The position numbers and the translations under genes are program-made. The notes under the pieces are model-generated. The model ran no database searches, had not been told where the DNA came from, and was given only the letters and a program-made list of their open reading frames with translations. Of a DNA stretch of 64,000 nucleotides, positions 1 to 8,846 are shown piece after piece; position 1 is the first letter of the stretch; each line of letters starts with the position of its first letter. This DNA is from Bradyrhizobium agreste (GTDB taxonomy: Bacteria; Pseudomonadota; Alphaproteobacteria; Rhizobiales; Xanthobacteraceae), in contig NZ_JACCHP010000027.1 in the NCBI RefSeq assembly GCF_016031625.1, forward strand, positions 20,113 through 84,112, read 5' to 3'.

Positions 1-581
1 AGGAACGGCAGGATGATGAGGAATCCGATCTCGAACGAGCGCCTGAGCTCGGAGATCATGAACGCCGGAATGATGACGCGCAAATCGATCCGCTTGTCGT
101 CGAACTTCTTGCGGAAGCTCTCTGCGGCGAGCGCTTCGAAGGTCTGCAGATCCTTGTCGCGGACATGGGCCAGCATGAACTCGCGGAACGGATCGGTGAT
201 CTTCAGATAGGCTTGCTCCTCCGAGATCTCGTTCTTCATCAGCGGCTGGACCCCGGTCTCCCAGGCCCGGTCGAAGGTCGGCGCCATGACGTAGAAGGTC
301 ATGAACAGCGCGAGACTGATCAGCACCAGGTTGGCAGGCGTGGTCTGGAGGCCGAGACCGGCGCGCAGGAACGACAACGCCACCGCAAATCGCGTGAAGC
401 TCGTCACCATGATCAGCAGCCCCGGCGCCACCGATAGCACCGTGATCAGCGCCATCAGCTGGATGATCCGGCCGCTGGTCGAGCCGTTCCCGGGCGGCAG
501 CAGGGAATTCAGGTCCGGAATCTGGGCCAGCGCCGCCTCGGGCAGCACGACCAGAACCAACGCGAGCAGCAGGACTTTCAC
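1..581 (-). CDS. fliP: Flagellar type III export membrane protein FliP (C-terminus outside window)
   Basis: FliP is an inner-membrane core subunit of the flagellar export gate. The visible 193 codons begin with a GTG 3 bases after the fliL stop, followed by a hydrophobic signal-like segment (VKVLLLALVLVVLPEAALAQ). Then comes the hallmark block around MALITVLSVAPGLLIMVTSF and FTRFAVALSFLRAGLG. The visible end reads RRSFEIGFLIILPF, which leads into the last membrane segments lying beyond position 1. The gene is partial only because of the window edge. It is the last visible member of the leftward flagellar operon. Family assignment is firm; the GTG start is inferred from the spacing to fliL. 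Confidence 0.93.
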   Translation of the reverse strand, partial: MKVLLLALVLVVLPEAALAQIPDLNSLLPPGNGSTSGRIIQLMALITVLSVAPGLLIMVTSFTRFAVALSFLRAGLGLQTTPANLVLISLALFMTFYVMAPTFDRAWETGVQPLMKNEISEEQAYLKITDPFREFMLAHVRDKDLQTFEALAAESFRKKFDDKRIDLRVIIPAFMISELRRSFEIGFLIILPF

Positions 582-583
582 CC

Positions 584-1027
584 TCACTGGATCACCAGCG
601 TCTCGATGATCAATTCGCGGACCTTGCCCGATGAGCGGATATTGGCGCGCTCGGTCAGATCGTCGCGCAGATGCTGCAGCCCGCGCGATCCCTCGAACTG
701 GGCAACGGTCGCCGACCGCAGATAGGTCACGATGTCCTCGCTGATATGGGCGGCCAGAATGCCGGCATCCTCGTCGCTCATGCTGTCGGTCACCATCGAG
801 GCTTCGATGCGCGCCCAATTGTTGGCCGGCGCGGCGAGATTGGTCACGATCGGTGACAATTTCCTGAGCCGCGCGCTGCCAGCGTAGCTCGAGGCGATCG
901 GCGGCGGCGTGGGGCTCTTCTTCGCGTCGGCAACGCGCTCGGCGGTCGCGATCAGATGCAGGCCGGCAACGGCGCCCGCGCCGATCGCGATCAGGGTCAG
1001 CACGACGATGGCGGCGATCAGGCGCAT
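584..1027 (-). CDS. fliL: Flagellar basal body-associated protein FliL
   Basis: FliL is a single-pass inner-membrane protein that surrounds the stator and supports motor torque. The product has an N-terminal membrane segment (MRLIAAIVVLTLIAIGAGAV) and a periplasmic domain ending in the typical RELIIETLVIQ tail. I chose the ATG at 1027, giving 147 residues, because the segment opens directly with the membrane helix. An in-frame ATG six codons upstream at 1045 is also possible. The gene sits between flgH and fliP in the leftward flagellar operon, with only 2 bases between its stop and the fliP start. Confidence 0.88.
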   Translation of the reverse strand: MRLIAAIVVLTLIAIGAGAVAGLHLIATAERVADAKKSPTPPPIASSYAGSARLRKLSPIVTNLAAPANNWARIEASMVTDSMSDEDAGILAAHISEDIVTYLRSATVAQFEGSRGLQHLRDDLTERANIRSSGKVRELIIETLVIQ

Positions 1028-1069
1028 GGCGTCCCCTGCCACCACAACGTGCCCCGGCCGGCGCCGGTT

Positions 1070-1777
1070 TCAGAACGGTGCCACGGCATCATAGATCCGG
1101 TGTCCCCACCCAGGCTGCTGCACGTCCGACAGATTTCCGCGGCCGCCATAGGACACGCGTGCCTCGGCGATCTTGTCGTAGGAGATGGTGTTGGCCCGCG
1201 AGATATCGCGCGGACGCACGATGCCGCCGACCTTGAGCACGCGCATCTCCGTGTTGACGCGGAATTCCTGCGAACCGCTGATCATCATGTTGCCGTTCGG
1301 CAGCACGTCGGTGACGATGGCCGCGATCGACAGCCTGATGTCCTCAGTGCGGTCGATCTGGCCGTTACCCTTGATCTGGGTGTTGGTGCTGAGATTGGCG
1401 TTGGCCTGGCCCGTATCGCTCCATCCGGCGACGTCCATCAGCCAGTCGAGCCCGAATTTCACTTGCGAATCGCGCGAGCGGCCGGTCTTGTTGTCGAGCT
1501 TGGCCTTGTCCTGCATCGAGATGATCACCGTCACGACGTCGCCGGTGCGGCGGGCGCGCGGATCGCGGTAGAGATCGGTGCCGTCGTCCCAGGTGGAGCG
1601 GTAGCTGACGGGCGTGCGCATGCGCGGCGTCACCGGGATCGGATCGGCCTGCATCCGCAGGCCGCTGCCGACAGGCGACATCTGCGGGCCGATCAGGACC
1701 TCGGCCGGGTCATGGTAGCATCCGGCCAGAAGCACGGACGCCGCGAGCAGCGAGAGGATGAGGATCGGCTTGTTCAT
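1070..1777 (-). CDS. flgH: Flagellar L-ring lipoprotein FlgH
   Basis: FlgH forms the outer-membrane L ring around the flagellar rod. The 235-residue product has a lipoprotein signal peptide with lipobox LLAGC (Cys at residue 20), as expected for FlgH. The body contains the family's conserved stretches RARRTGDVVTVIISMQDKA and GNGQIDRTEDIRLSIAAIV, then the SQEFRVNTEMRVLKVGGIVR block. The length is normal for the family. The start lies directly against the motE stop at 1778, so the two genes are translationally adjacent within the leftward operon. Confidence 0.96.
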   Translation of the reverse strand: MNKPILILSLLAASVLLAGCYHDPAEVLIGPQMSPVGSGLRMQADPIPVTPRMRTPVSYRSTWDDGTDLYRDPRARRTGDVVTVIISMQDKAKLDNKTGRSRDSQVKFGLDWLMDVAGWSDTGQANANLSTNTQIKGNGQIDRTEDIRLSIAAIVTDVLPNGNMMISGSQEFRVNTEMRVLKVGGIVRPRDISRANTISYDKIAEARVSYGGRGNLSDVQQPGWGHRIYDAVAPF

Positions 1778-2536
1778 CTATTTGCTCTTTCCGTCGTCCA
1801 CGCGACGCATGCCGCCGAGCAGGTCGGCGAGGTGCGCCGCGCGCGCCGTGTCCATCTCGTTGAAGATCGCGCTCGAGCTGCGCGGGCTGAGCTTGGCGAG
1901 TACGGCGGCGGCGGTCTCGTCGGCCATGCCGGCGATCTGCGTCGCCGCAGCTTCGGGCTTCATGCGCGAATAGATCTCGACGACGCTGGCTTCGGCCTTC
2001 TTCAGAAAGTCGTCGCGCAGCGCCATCCACTTCTCGTATTCGGCGCGTTTGGCCTCGACTTCGGCGATGCGCTCGCGCAGCAGGCTCTCGGCCTTCTCGA
2101 GCTCCTTGAGCTGCCAGGCCAGCCTGGCGTCGACCGCGGGATCGGCGACGTTGCTGCAGAACAGGGCGATTTCGTTGTCGGGAGCCGGCGCCGCCTGTGG
2201 CGGCGCAGGCTTCGGCGGCGCCGTGACGCTGCCAGGCTTGGCCGGACGGACCGGCGCGGGCGCAGGCGTCGGCGCCTCCGGCACCGCACCGGTGACGGCG
2301 GGGCCCGAATCTTCAGCCGCCCATGCCGTGGCCCGGACCGAAGCATTGTCGCCAGGTGTCGCGGTGGCGGGCGGCTGCGGCTTCTGCGGTCCACCCGCGC
2401 GGGCGCGGGCGAAGGAGAGCAGGTTGAGCGGCTTCGACGGCCTGGCCTCATCCAGGGCGAACGCAGCCGGAGCGCTCGCGAGCATTGTTGCTGCGGCCAG
2501 CAGGAGGAGTTTGGCTCTATGATCCAGCTTCAGCAT
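1778..2536 (-). CDS. motE: MotE-family motility protein (MotC chaperone type)
   Basis: In rhizobia MotE is a periplasmic chaperone for the motility protein MotC. The product has a signal peptide (AKLLLLAAATMLASAPAAFA) and a long Pro/Ala linker at about residues 60-130. A charged coiled-coil region follows (LKELEKAESLLRERIAEVEA). It ends with an MgtE-N-like helical domain (SRMKPEAAATQIAGMADETA). The start at 2536 (MLKLDHR) places the signal peptide near the N-terminus; in-frame ATGs at 2572 and 2620 would extend it, the latter overlapping flgI. The gene lies between flgI and flgH, the usual rhizobial position. Family assignment is good; the exact role in this organism is inferred. Confidence 0.82.
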   Translation of the reverse strand: MLKLDHRAKLLLLAAATMLASAPAAFALDEARPSKPLNLLSFARARAGGPQKPQPPATATPGDNASVRATAWAAEDSGPAVTGAVPEAPTPAPAPVRPAKPGSVTAPPKPAPPQAAPAPDNEIALFCSNVADPAVDARLAWQLKELEKAESLLRERIAEVEAKRAEYEKWMALRDDFLKKAEASVVEIYSRMKPEAAATQIAGMADETAAAVLAKLSPRSSSAIFNEMDTARAAHLADLLGGMRRVDDGKSK

Positions 2537-2603
2537 CGGGCCGCGTGCGATTCTCGCTTCAGACCTGAGCATTGGGCGACCAAGCTTGCACGACGCTTGC
2601 GCA

Positions 2604-3734
2604 TCATTGCACGATGACATCGGCCTGGAGCGCGCCTGCCGTCTTGATCGCCTGGAGGATCGCGATGATCCCCGACGGCTTCAGGCCGATCTGGTTCAGC
2701 CCGCGCACCAGGCGCTGGAGATCCACCCCGCTCAGGATCGCCACCTGCGATCCGGCCTCGTTGGCTTCGACCACGGTCTGCGGGACGACCACCGTCTGTC
2801 CTCGCGAGAACGGCGCCGGCTGCGACACCACCGGCATCTCCGTGACGCGAACCGTCAGATTGCCGTGGGTCACGGCAACCGTCGATATCCGCACGTCGCG
2901 CCCGATCACGACCGTGCCGGTGCGCTCGTTGATCACGACCCGCGCCGGCGTGTCCGGCTCGACCACCAATTCGCCGATCTCGGCGAGGAAGCGAACAGGG
3001 CCGACATGACGCGGCTTCGACAGCACGATGGTGCGATAGTCGCGCTCGAAGGCGATCTGCGCGCGGTAGCGACCGCCGGCGTAGCGGTTGACGGCGTCGA
3101 GGATGCGCGTTGCGGTGACGAAATCGGGGTTCTTCAGCTGGAGCACCAGGAACTCCATCTCGTGGAGATTCCCCTGCACCGCGCGTTCGACCAGCGCACC
3201 GTTCGGGATGCGTCCGGCCGTCGGCGTGCCCTGGCTGACGCTCTGCGCCTGGCCTCCGACGCTGTAACCGGCAACCGTGATTGCGCCCTGCGCCACTGCA
3301 TAGACAGCGCCGTCGGCTGCGCGCAGCGACGTCATCACCAGCGTGCCGCCGAGCAGCGACGTCGCATCGCCGAGCGACGACACGGTGACGTCCATGCGCT
3401 CGCCGGGCCCGATCGAAGGCGGCAGGTCCGCCGTCACCATCACGGCTGCGACGTTGCGCGTGCGCAGCGTGGTCGGACGCGGGGGGTTGTTGGTGCTCGT
3501 GGTCTCGTTCCTGACGTTGATGCCCATGTTCTCGAGCATCGACTGCAGAGACTGTTCGGTGAACGGCGCGTTGCGCAGCGTGTCGCCGGTGCCGTTGAGG
3601 CCGATGACGAGGCCGTAGCCGACAATCTGGTTCTCGCGCAGACCCTTGATGTCCGCGATGTCCTTGATGCGAACGGCGGCCTGGGCGCTGGCGGCCGACA
3701 CCAGCAGGATGAGCGCAAGCAGGAGCCTCGTCAT
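2604..3734 (-). CDS. flgI: Flagellar P-ring protein FlgI
   Basis: FlgI forms the periplasmic P ring. The 376-residue product has a cleavable signal peptide (LLLALILLVSAASAQA) followed by the highly conserved mature start RIKDIADIKGLRENQIVGYG and LVIGLNGTGD. The C-terminus carries VSQPAPFSRGQTVVVPQT and ILSGVDLQRLVRGLNQIGLK, both typical of FlgI. The length matches the family. Its start overlaps the end of flgA by 4 bases (3731-3734), which suggests translational coupling in the leftward flagellar operon. Confidence 0.97.
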   Translation of the reverse strand: MTRLLLALILLVSAASAQAAVRIKDIADIKGLRENQIVGYGLVIGLNGTGDTLRNAPFTEQSLQSMLENMGINVRNETTSTNNPPRPTTLRTRNVAAVMVTADLPPSIGPGERMDVTVSSLGDATSLLGGTLVMTSLRAADGAVYAVAQGAITVAGYSVGGQAQSVSQGTPTAGRIPNGALVERAVQGNLHEMEFLVLQLKNPDFVTATRILDAVNRYAGGRYRAQIAFERDYRTIVLSKPRHVGPVRFLAEIGELVVEPDTPARVVINERTGTVVIGRDVRISTVAVTHGNLTVRVTEMPVVSQPAPFSRGQTVVVPQTVVEANEAGSQVAILSGVDLQRLVRGLNQIGLKPSGIIAILQAIKTAGALQADVIVQ

Positions 3735-4207
3735 GATCCGTCCATGACCTTGACGGTGCCGTCCGGCTGAACCACGCCCCTGATGATCACGCCGGTGTCC
3801 GTATTGCGCACCGGGATCAGCGCGCCGGCTGCACCCGACTGCATCGCCGAGCCGTAGGTGACGATGGACAGGCCGCTGTCCTCGACCACGACCTTGACCA
3901 TGGCACCGCGCGCGACGGTCCAGGGGTCCTCCACCGCATTGGTTGGAATGGGCTGGCCCGGCAACAGTGCACGCCGCGCCATGCGGCCGACCAGGACCTG
4001 ACGCCCCTCGATGAACATGGCGACGCCGAGCAGGCTGGGCGCGAAGGCGCGCTCGGTGATCATCTCCTCGCGGATCAGCTCGCCGGCGCGGATCGCGACG
4101 GCCGGCACGGGAAGCCGCTTTTCCTCGGCCGCGGCGGTCCGCGCCGCGACGAGAACCAGCAGCACGGCGCCCAACCCGCGCACCATCAGGCCCACCCTGT
4201 TCAACAT
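3731..4207 (-). CDS. flgA: P-ring assembly chaperone FlgA
   Basis: FlgA is the periplasmic chaperone for P-ring assembly. The product (158 residues from the ATG at 4207) has a signal peptide (VRGLGAVLLVLVAARTAAA) and a SAF-type domain. Visible family stretches are LPVPAVAIRAGELIREEMIT, RRALLPGQPIPTNAVEDPW and the C-terminal RNTDTGVIIRGVVQPDGTVK. The ATG at 4207 lies 13 bases after the flgG stop. An upstream in-frame ATG at 4282 would overlap flgG and prepend a basic stretch with no signal character, so I rejected it. Confidence 0.92.
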   Translation of the reverse strand: MLNRVGLMVRGLGAVLLVLVAARTAAAEEKRLPVPAVAIRAGELIREEMITERAFAPSLLGVAMFIEGRQVLVGRMARRALLPGQPIPTNAVEDPWTVARGAMVKVVVEDSGLSIVTYGSAMQSGAAGALIPVRNTDTGVIIRGVVQPDGTVKVMDGS

Positions 4208-4220
4208 CGAGACACCGGAA

Positions 4221-5009
4221 CTAGCGCATGCCCTTCGAGACCGTCTGGGCCATTTCATCCGAGGCCTGGATGACCTTGGCATTCATTTCGTAGGCACGCT
4301 GCGCCGAGATCAATTCGGTGATTTCCTTGACCGGATCGACGTTCGAGGCTTCGAGATATTTCTGGTTGATCTTGCCGTAGCCGGCATCGCCGGGTAGGCC
4401 GACGACCGGCGTGCCGGACGCCGTGGTCTCCTTGTAGAGATTGCCGCCCAGCGGCTCGAGCCCCGCTTCGTTGGCGAAATTGGCAAGGTTGAGCTGGCCG
4501 ATCTGGCGCGGGTTTATCTCCGTATCCAGCTTGGCGAACACCTGGCCGGTGGCGTTGACCGTGACCTCGACGGTCCCCTGCGGGATCGTAATCGCGGGGT
4601 CCAGCAGGTAGCCGTCGATCGTGACGAGCTGGCCGTTGGCATTGGTGTTGAAGGAGCCAGCGCGGGTGTATTGCACCTCGTTGTTGGGTCCGAGCACCTG
4701 AAACCAGCCACGTCCGTTGATCGCGAGATCATAGGGATTGCCGGTCTGCGTCAGCGCGCCCTGGATGTGCAGCTTGCGGATCGCCGCGGACTTGACGCCG
4801 AGACCGAGATTGGCGCCTTCCGGAATCGGCGAGGAGCCATTGGTGTTCGCGACGCCCTGCATGCGGTCCATCTGGTAGAACAGATCGGTGAACTCCGCGC
4901 GCGCCCGCTTGTAGGAGGTCGAGTTGATGTTGGCGATGTTGTTCGCGATGACTTCGATGTTGGTCTGCTGGGCGTTCATGCCCGTGGCCGCAATGGCGAG
5001 CGATTTCAC
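4221..5009 (-). CDS. flgG: Flagellar distal rod protein FlgG
   Basis: FlgG builds the distal rod between the MS ring and the hook. The 262-residue product starts MKSLAIAATGMNAQQTNIEV and carries the flagellar-rod signature NIANINSTSYKRARAEFTDL. The middle domain has GRGWFQVLGPNNEVQYTRAG. The C-terminal block VDPVKEITELISAQRAYEMN and KVIQASDEMAQT is the D0 coiled coil. Length and all hallmark segments are normal. It lies between fliE and flgA in the leftward operon. Confidence 0.97.
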   Translation of the reverse strand: MKSLAIAATGMNAQQTNIEVIANNIANINSTSYKRARAEFTDLFYQMDRMQGVANTNGSSPIPEGANLGLGVKSAAIRKLHIQGALTQTGNPYDLAINGRGWFQVLGPNNEVQYTRAGSFNTNANGQLVTIDGYLLDPAITIPQGTVEVTVNATGQVFAKLDTEINPRQIGQLNLANFANEAGLEPLGGNLYKETTASGTPVVGLPGDAGYGKINQKYLEASNVDPVKEITELISAQRAYEMNAKVIQASDEMAQTVSKGMR

Positions 5010-5027
5010 TTAACCCACTCCTTCAGA

Positions 5028-5357
5028 TCAAATCGACATCCGAACGACTTCCTGGTAGGCCTGCACGACCTTGTCGCGAACCGCGACCGCCGTCTGCAGG
5101 GCCTGCTCGGCCGACATCAGCGCCTCGACGACACGGCGCGTCGATTCCTTGCCCTGCATTGCCGAAATCGATGCGGCCTCGCCCGCCTTCAGCGTCCCGA
5201 TCGCGTCGGACGTCACCTGCTTCATCACTGATTCGAAGCCGGCATCGTCGCCGACCTGGACCGCCGTGGTCGCCGCAGGCGAGATTGCCTGCGTCTCGGT
5301 CGCGCGGCTCGCGGCCTGTCCTGCGGAAATCGCGGTGGATGAAATCGCCTCAAGCAT
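5028..5357 (-). CDS. fliE: Flagellar hook-basal body adaptor FliE
   Basis: FliE joins the MS ring and export gate to the proximal rod. The product is 109 residues, the usual small size. The C-terminal half has the family pattern GEAASISAMQGKESTRRVVE and ALMSAEQALQTAVAVRDKVV, ending in AYQEVVRMSI, which is diagnostic for FliE. The N-terminal half is low in complexity and rich in Ala, Thr and Ser, as often seen. It is separated from flgC by 2 bases and from flgG by 18 bases. Confidence 0.95.
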   Translation of the reverse strand: MLEAISSTAISAGQAASRATETQAISPAATTAVQVGDDAGFESVMKQVTSDAIGTLKAGEAASISAMQGKESTRRVVEALMSAEQALQTAVAVRDKVVQAYQEVVRMSI

Positions 5358-5359
5358 GG

Positions 5360-5776
5360 TCAGCTCCTCAAGAGATCGATGGTCATGCCGAGCATCGACC
5401 TCACCTGCTTCACGACCTGGAGATTGGCCTCATAGGAGCGGTTGACTTCCCGCATGTCGGCCATCTCGATCATCATGTTCACGTTCGGCAGCTTGACGTA
5501 GCCGGCCTTGTCGGCGGCGGGATGCCCCGGATCGTACTCCACCCGGTAGGGCGTGGTGTCGACGCCGATCTCCTTGACCTTCGCGAGCTGCGCACCCGAG
5601 GCGCGGTCCATCGCGGCATCGAAGGTGATGGTCTTGCGTTGATACGGATCGGCGCCGGCGCTGCGTCCCGTCGAGGTTGCGTTCGCGAGGTTCTCCGAGA
5701 CGATGCGCATGCGCGTCGACTGCGCTTCGAGCCCGGAGCTTGCGACCGTCAGAGAGGCGCTCAATGAGTCCAGCAT
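5360..5776 (-). CDS. flgC: Flagellar proximal rod protein FlgC
   Basis: FlgC is a proximal rod subunit. The 138-residue product contains the N-terminal rod motif SSGLEAQSTRMRIVSENLAN, then the central YQRKTITFDAA. The C-terminus PNVNMMIEMADMREVNRSYE and ANLQVVKQVRSMLGMTIDLL is characteristic of FlgC. It sits between flgB and fliE, with an 11-base gap to flgB and a 2-base gap to fliE, in the conserved order flgB-flgC-fliE. Confidence 0.96.
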   Translation of the reverse strand: MLDSLSASLTVASSGLEAQSTRMRIVSENLANATSTGRSAGADPYQRKTITFDAAMDRASGAQLAKVKEIGVDTTPYRVEYDPGHPAADKAGYVKLPNVNMMIEMADMREVNRSYEANLQVVKQVRSMLGMTIDLLRS

Positions 5777-5787
5777 GTCATTTCACC

Positions 5788-6189
5788 TCAGGCCTTTGCA
5801 CTCGACAGGACCATGCGGTGAAACGACCGCACGATCGCCGCGTTCATCGAATAGTCGCGATTGACGTCGTTGCCCTTGATCATTTCCTGCTCAAGGCTGA
5901 CGGAGTTGCCGGAGTGAACCACCTCCCAGCTGTCCTTCTTCGCGGTCGCCCGCGTGTCGGTCTCGGCTGCGGCCAATTGCATGTGCGAGGGCGACGTCGT
6001 TGCGAGCCTCACGGGCATGCCGTCGAGCACCTTGTTGAACGGCTCGACGTCGCGCGCGCGGAAGCCCGGCGTGTTGGCGTTGGCGACGTTGGTGGCGATG
6101 GTCGACTGACGCAGCTCGAGATAGCGCGCCTGCGACGATGCGAGTTCGAAGAGATAAAGCGGTCCCACGACGGCCCCATTCTGATCCAT
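5788..6189 (-). CDS. flgB: Flagellar proximal rod protein FlgB
   Basis: FlgB is a proximal rod subunit that contacts FliE. The 133-residue product has the family N-terminus LYLFELASSQARYLELRQST and the rod signature IATNVANANTPGFRARDVEP. The C-terminus VSLEQEMIKGNDVNRDYSMN and AAIVRSFHRMVLSSAKA is also typical. The 64 bases between flhB and flgB form the widest gap between flgB and flgA. They contain TTGACG on the minus strand (near 6225), a possible -35 element for an internal promoter; that reading is weak. Confidence 0.95.
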   Translation of the reverse strand: MDQNGAVVGPLYLFELASSQARYLELRQSTIATNVANANTPGFRARDVEPFNKVLDGMPVRLATTSPSHMQLAAAETDTRATAKKDSWEVVHSGNSVSLEQEMIKGNDVNRDYSMNAAIVRSFHRMVLSSAKA

Positions 6190-6253
6190 TCGGGACGAGC
6201 CTAGGACGTTAAGCTTTCGTCAAGCTGTTGCGCGAAGCACCATCCTCGGAAAT

Positions 6254-7339
6254 CTATCGGACGTTCTCGGGCCGCGGCGCCTGCTTGGATTGCAGGAAGT
6301 AGATGATCTCGGCGACGGGCCGGAAGAATTCCGCCGGAATCACCTGATCGACCTGGACCGCCTCGTAGAGCGCGCGCGCCAGCGCCTTGTTTTCGATGAC
6401 GGGGATTCGGTTCTGCTCGGCAACCTCGCGGATCTTCAGCGCGATCACGTCCATGCCCTTGGCCACGACCAGCGGCGCGGCGTTTTCCTCGCGCTTGTAG
6501 CGCAGCGCGATCGCGAAGTGCGTCGGGTTGGCAATCACCAGCGTCGCGCGCGAGGCCGAGGCGATCATGCGCTGACGCGAACGGTCGCGCGCCAGCGAGC
6601 GCAAGCGCGCCTTGATCAGGGGATCGCCTTCCGCCTGCTTGTGCTCGTCCTTGATCTCCTGCTTGGTCATGCGCAGCTCGCGCCGCCAATGGAAGCGCGC
6701 CCAGGCGAGATCGATCGCCACCAGGACGATGGTGGCGATGCAGATCGCCGAGACGATGCGCATCGCGATGTTGAGGATCATCTCCGGCAGCGCGACCGGA
6801 TCGGTGTACATGGCCTCGAACGCCTTCGCTTCCGACGCGCGCAGCACGAAGGCGACGACGGCGGTCACCGCGGCGAGCTTGAACAGCGACTTGGCGAATT
6901 CGATCAGGCCCTGGGTTCCGAACAGCCGGCTCCAGCCGCTGACCGGAGAGATTCGCGACAGGTCCGGCTTGATGCGCTCGAGCACCAGGCGCGGCGCGTT
7001 TTGCAACAGCGAGGCGGCGAGCCCGAACACCACCAGGACGACCACTAGCGGCACCAGGAAGCGCAACGCCTGCAGGCCGACAACGGTGAGCAGGTTCTGC
7101 GCGTCCGCACCGGTCGAGAGTGGAAAGCCCTCGGGATCGTCGAGCAGGCTCTTCAGCGTCGGCGTCAATTGCTGCACGCCCTGGCCGATCAGGAACGCCT
7201 GGATCACCATCAGCGCGGCCATGGAGGCGAAAATGGAGGCCTCCCGAGAGACCGGAATCTTGCCCTGTTCGAGCGCATCGCGGACTTTCTTCTCGGTCGG
7301 CTCTTCTGTCTTGCTCTCCTGATCGGATGTTTCTGCCAT
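6254..7339 (-). CDS. flhB: Flagellar type III export switch protein FlhB
   Basis: FlhB is the membrane protein that switches export specificity from rod/hook to filament substrates. The 361-residue product begins with the soluble DQESKTEEPTEKKVRDALEQ segment, followed by four membrane segments within about residues 35-220. It has a cytoplasmic domain containing the autocleavage motif NPTH at residues 271-274 in the context LVIANPTHFAIALRYKREE. All key residues for self-processing are present. It starts 13 bases after the fliG stop. Specificity switching also needs FliK, which is encoded at 61.2 kb. Confidence 0.97.
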   Translation of the reverse strand: MAETSDQESKTEEPTEKKVRDALEQGKIPVSREASIFASMAALMVIQAFLIGQGVQQLTPTLKSLLDDPEGFPLSTGADAQNLLTVVGLQALRFLVPLVVVLVVFGLAASLLQNAPRLVLERIKPDLSRISPVSGWSRLFGTQGLIEFAKSLFKLAAVTAVVAFVLRASEAKAFEAMYTDPVALPEMILNIAMRIVSAICIATIVLVAIDLAWARFHWRRELRMTKQEIKDEHKQAEGDPLIKARLRSLARDRSRQRMIASASRATLVIANPTHFAIALRYKREENAAPLVVAKGMDVIALKIREVAEQNRIPVIENKALARALYEAVQVDQVIPAEFFRPVAEIIYFLQSKQAPRPENVR

Positions 7340-7352
7340 GCCCGTTCAGCGG

Positions 7353-8393
7353 TCAGCGGAAGACCAGCTCATCCTCCTGCTCGGGGTTGAGCTCGATTTC
7401 GCCCTTCTCCGCCAGCTCGAGCGCCAGGTCGGTGATCACGCGTCGCGCCTCCAGCACGTCGCGCTGGTTGGACGGCTCGCCGATGGCGAGCTCGTGCTCG
7501 ACGACGCGGCGGACACGCGAGGCGACCGAGGACAGGATCAGCTCGCGGAAGTTCTTGTCGGTGCCCTTCAGCGCCACGACGATGCGATCGGTCGGCACCT
7601 GGTCGAAGATCATGGTGCGCGCCTTCGGCGTCAGGTTGACCACGTCGTCGAAGGTGAACAGCAGCTCCTTCAGCACCTCCGCCGATTTCGGCCGCTTCTC
7701 CGACAGGCTCTTCAACATGTCCTCGATGTGGCCACGTTCCATCTTGTTGATGATATCGGCGACGCGCGCGTAGGTGTCGGCGCCGAGGTTGCGGGCGAAA
7801 TTCAGCGTCAGGTCCTCGTGCAGAGTCTTCTCGATGATGCGCATGGCGTCGTCGACGATCGGCTTGAGGCTCAGAACGCGCCGCATCAGTTCGTTGCGCA
7901 GGCTCGAAGGCAGCTGGCTCATGACCTTGGCGGCGCAGGCCGGCTTGACCTTTGACAGGATCAGCGCCGCGGTCTGCGGATGCTCCTTGGACAAGTAGCT
8001 CGCCAGCGAGTTTTCCGACACCGACGAGACGCGATCCCACACCGACCGGCTCGAATTACCGAGCAGATCCGACATGATCTGCGAGACCTGGTCGGCCGGC
8101 AGCACGTCGCCGAGCACGGCCTCCAGACCGCCGAGCGTGCCGAGGATGTTCGCGCCCATCGAGAATTGCTGAGCGAACTCCTCGACGATCCCTTCGAGCT
8201 CCTGCGCGGTGATCGGCCGCAGCTCCGCCGCCGCCTTGGTGACGATGCGAATCTCCTGCGGCTCGAACTGCTGCAGCACGCTTGCCGCCGCCTGCCGGCC
8301 CATCGCCAGCAGGAGCGCGGCGACCTTTTCCGTGCCGCCCAGCGTGGTAACGCCTCGCTGCTTGGCGGGAGCGATGCCGACCGGTGCCGCCAT
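7353..8393 (-). CDS. fliG: Flagellar motor switch protein FliG
   Basis: FliG is the rotor protein that contacts the MotA stator and the MS ring. The 346-residue product has the N-terminal VTTLGGTEKVAALLLAMGRQ region and the middle domain with LSKEHPQTAALILSKVKPA. The C-terminal charged torque domain contains FDDVVNLTPKARTMIFDQVP and LKGTDKNFRELILSSVASR, followed by RRVVEHELAIGEPSNQRDVL. Length is normal. It follows fliN by 2 bases and precedes flhB, so rotor genes fliM, fliN and fliG are transcribed together with motA. Confidence 0.97.
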   Translation of the reverse strand: MAAPVGIAPAKQRGVTTLGGTEKVAALLLAMGRQAAASVLQQFEPQEIRIVTKAAAELRPITAQELEGIVEEFAQQFSMGANILGTLGGLEAVLGDVLPADQVSQIMSDLLGNSSRSVWDRVSSVSENSLASYLSKEHPQTAALILSKVKPACAAKVMSQLPSSLRNELMRRVLSLKPIVDDAMRIIEKTLHEDLTLNFARNLGADTYARVADIINKMERGHIEDMLKSLSEKRPKSAEVLKELLFTFDDVVNLTPKARTMIFDQVPTDRIVVALKGTDKNFRELILSSVASRVRRVVEHELAIGEPSNQRDVLEARRVITDLALELAEKGEIELNPEQEDELVFR

Positions 8394-8395
8394 GG

Positions 8396-8770
8396 TTAGG
8401 TATCACCCTGCCCCAGCGGCCCCACGATCTCCGTGAGCGAGACACCGAAGCGGGAATTATCCTCTTCGACGACCACCACCTCGCCGCGTGCGACGATGCG
8501 GCCGTTGACGACGACGTCGACGGGCTCACCGACCCGGTGATCAAGCGGAACCACCGCGCCGCGTCCGAGCTTCATCAGGTTCGCCACCGGAATGGTCGCC
8601 GATCCCAGCACCACCTGCATGGTGACGGGAATGCGCAAGATCGCGTCGACGTTGGCGAACTTGCCGGTCTCCTCGGCCGTGCGCTGGGCGATCTCGGCCA
8701 GGCGTTCCAGCGGGGACGTCTCGGCCTCGGCCGATGCAGGTGCAGATTCATAGTCGAAGGATTGCGCCAT
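8396..8770 (-). CDS. fliN: Flagellar motor switch protein FliN
   Basis: FliN forms most of the C ring and binds FliM and export cargo. The 124-residue product has a short acidic N-terminal tail (about 40 residues), then the SpoA/SpoC fold seen in IPVTMQVVLGSATIPVANLM, KLGRGAVVPLDHRVGEPVDV and VNGRIVARGEVVVVEEDN. The final RFGVSLTEIV motif is typical of FliN. It is followed after 2 bases by fliG. A small extra gene (8847-9152) separates it from fliM. Confidence 0.95.
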   Translation of the reverse strand: MAQSFDYESAPASAEAETSPLERLAEIAQRTAEETGKFANVDAILRIPVTMQVVLGSATIPVANLMKLGRGAVVPLDHRVGEPVDVVVNGRIVARGEVVVVEEDNSRFGVSLTEIVGPLGQGDT

Positions 8771-8846
8771 TTGGTATCGCCTCTTGGTATTTCCGCGGCC
8801 GCAGCGCCGTGGCGCTCAGACCGTATTGTTCTGCCGGTGCCGGCTT

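Noticed and set aside
956..2617. 553-codon open frame on the plus strand
   Set aside because: It is antisense to flgH and motE and has no family signature.
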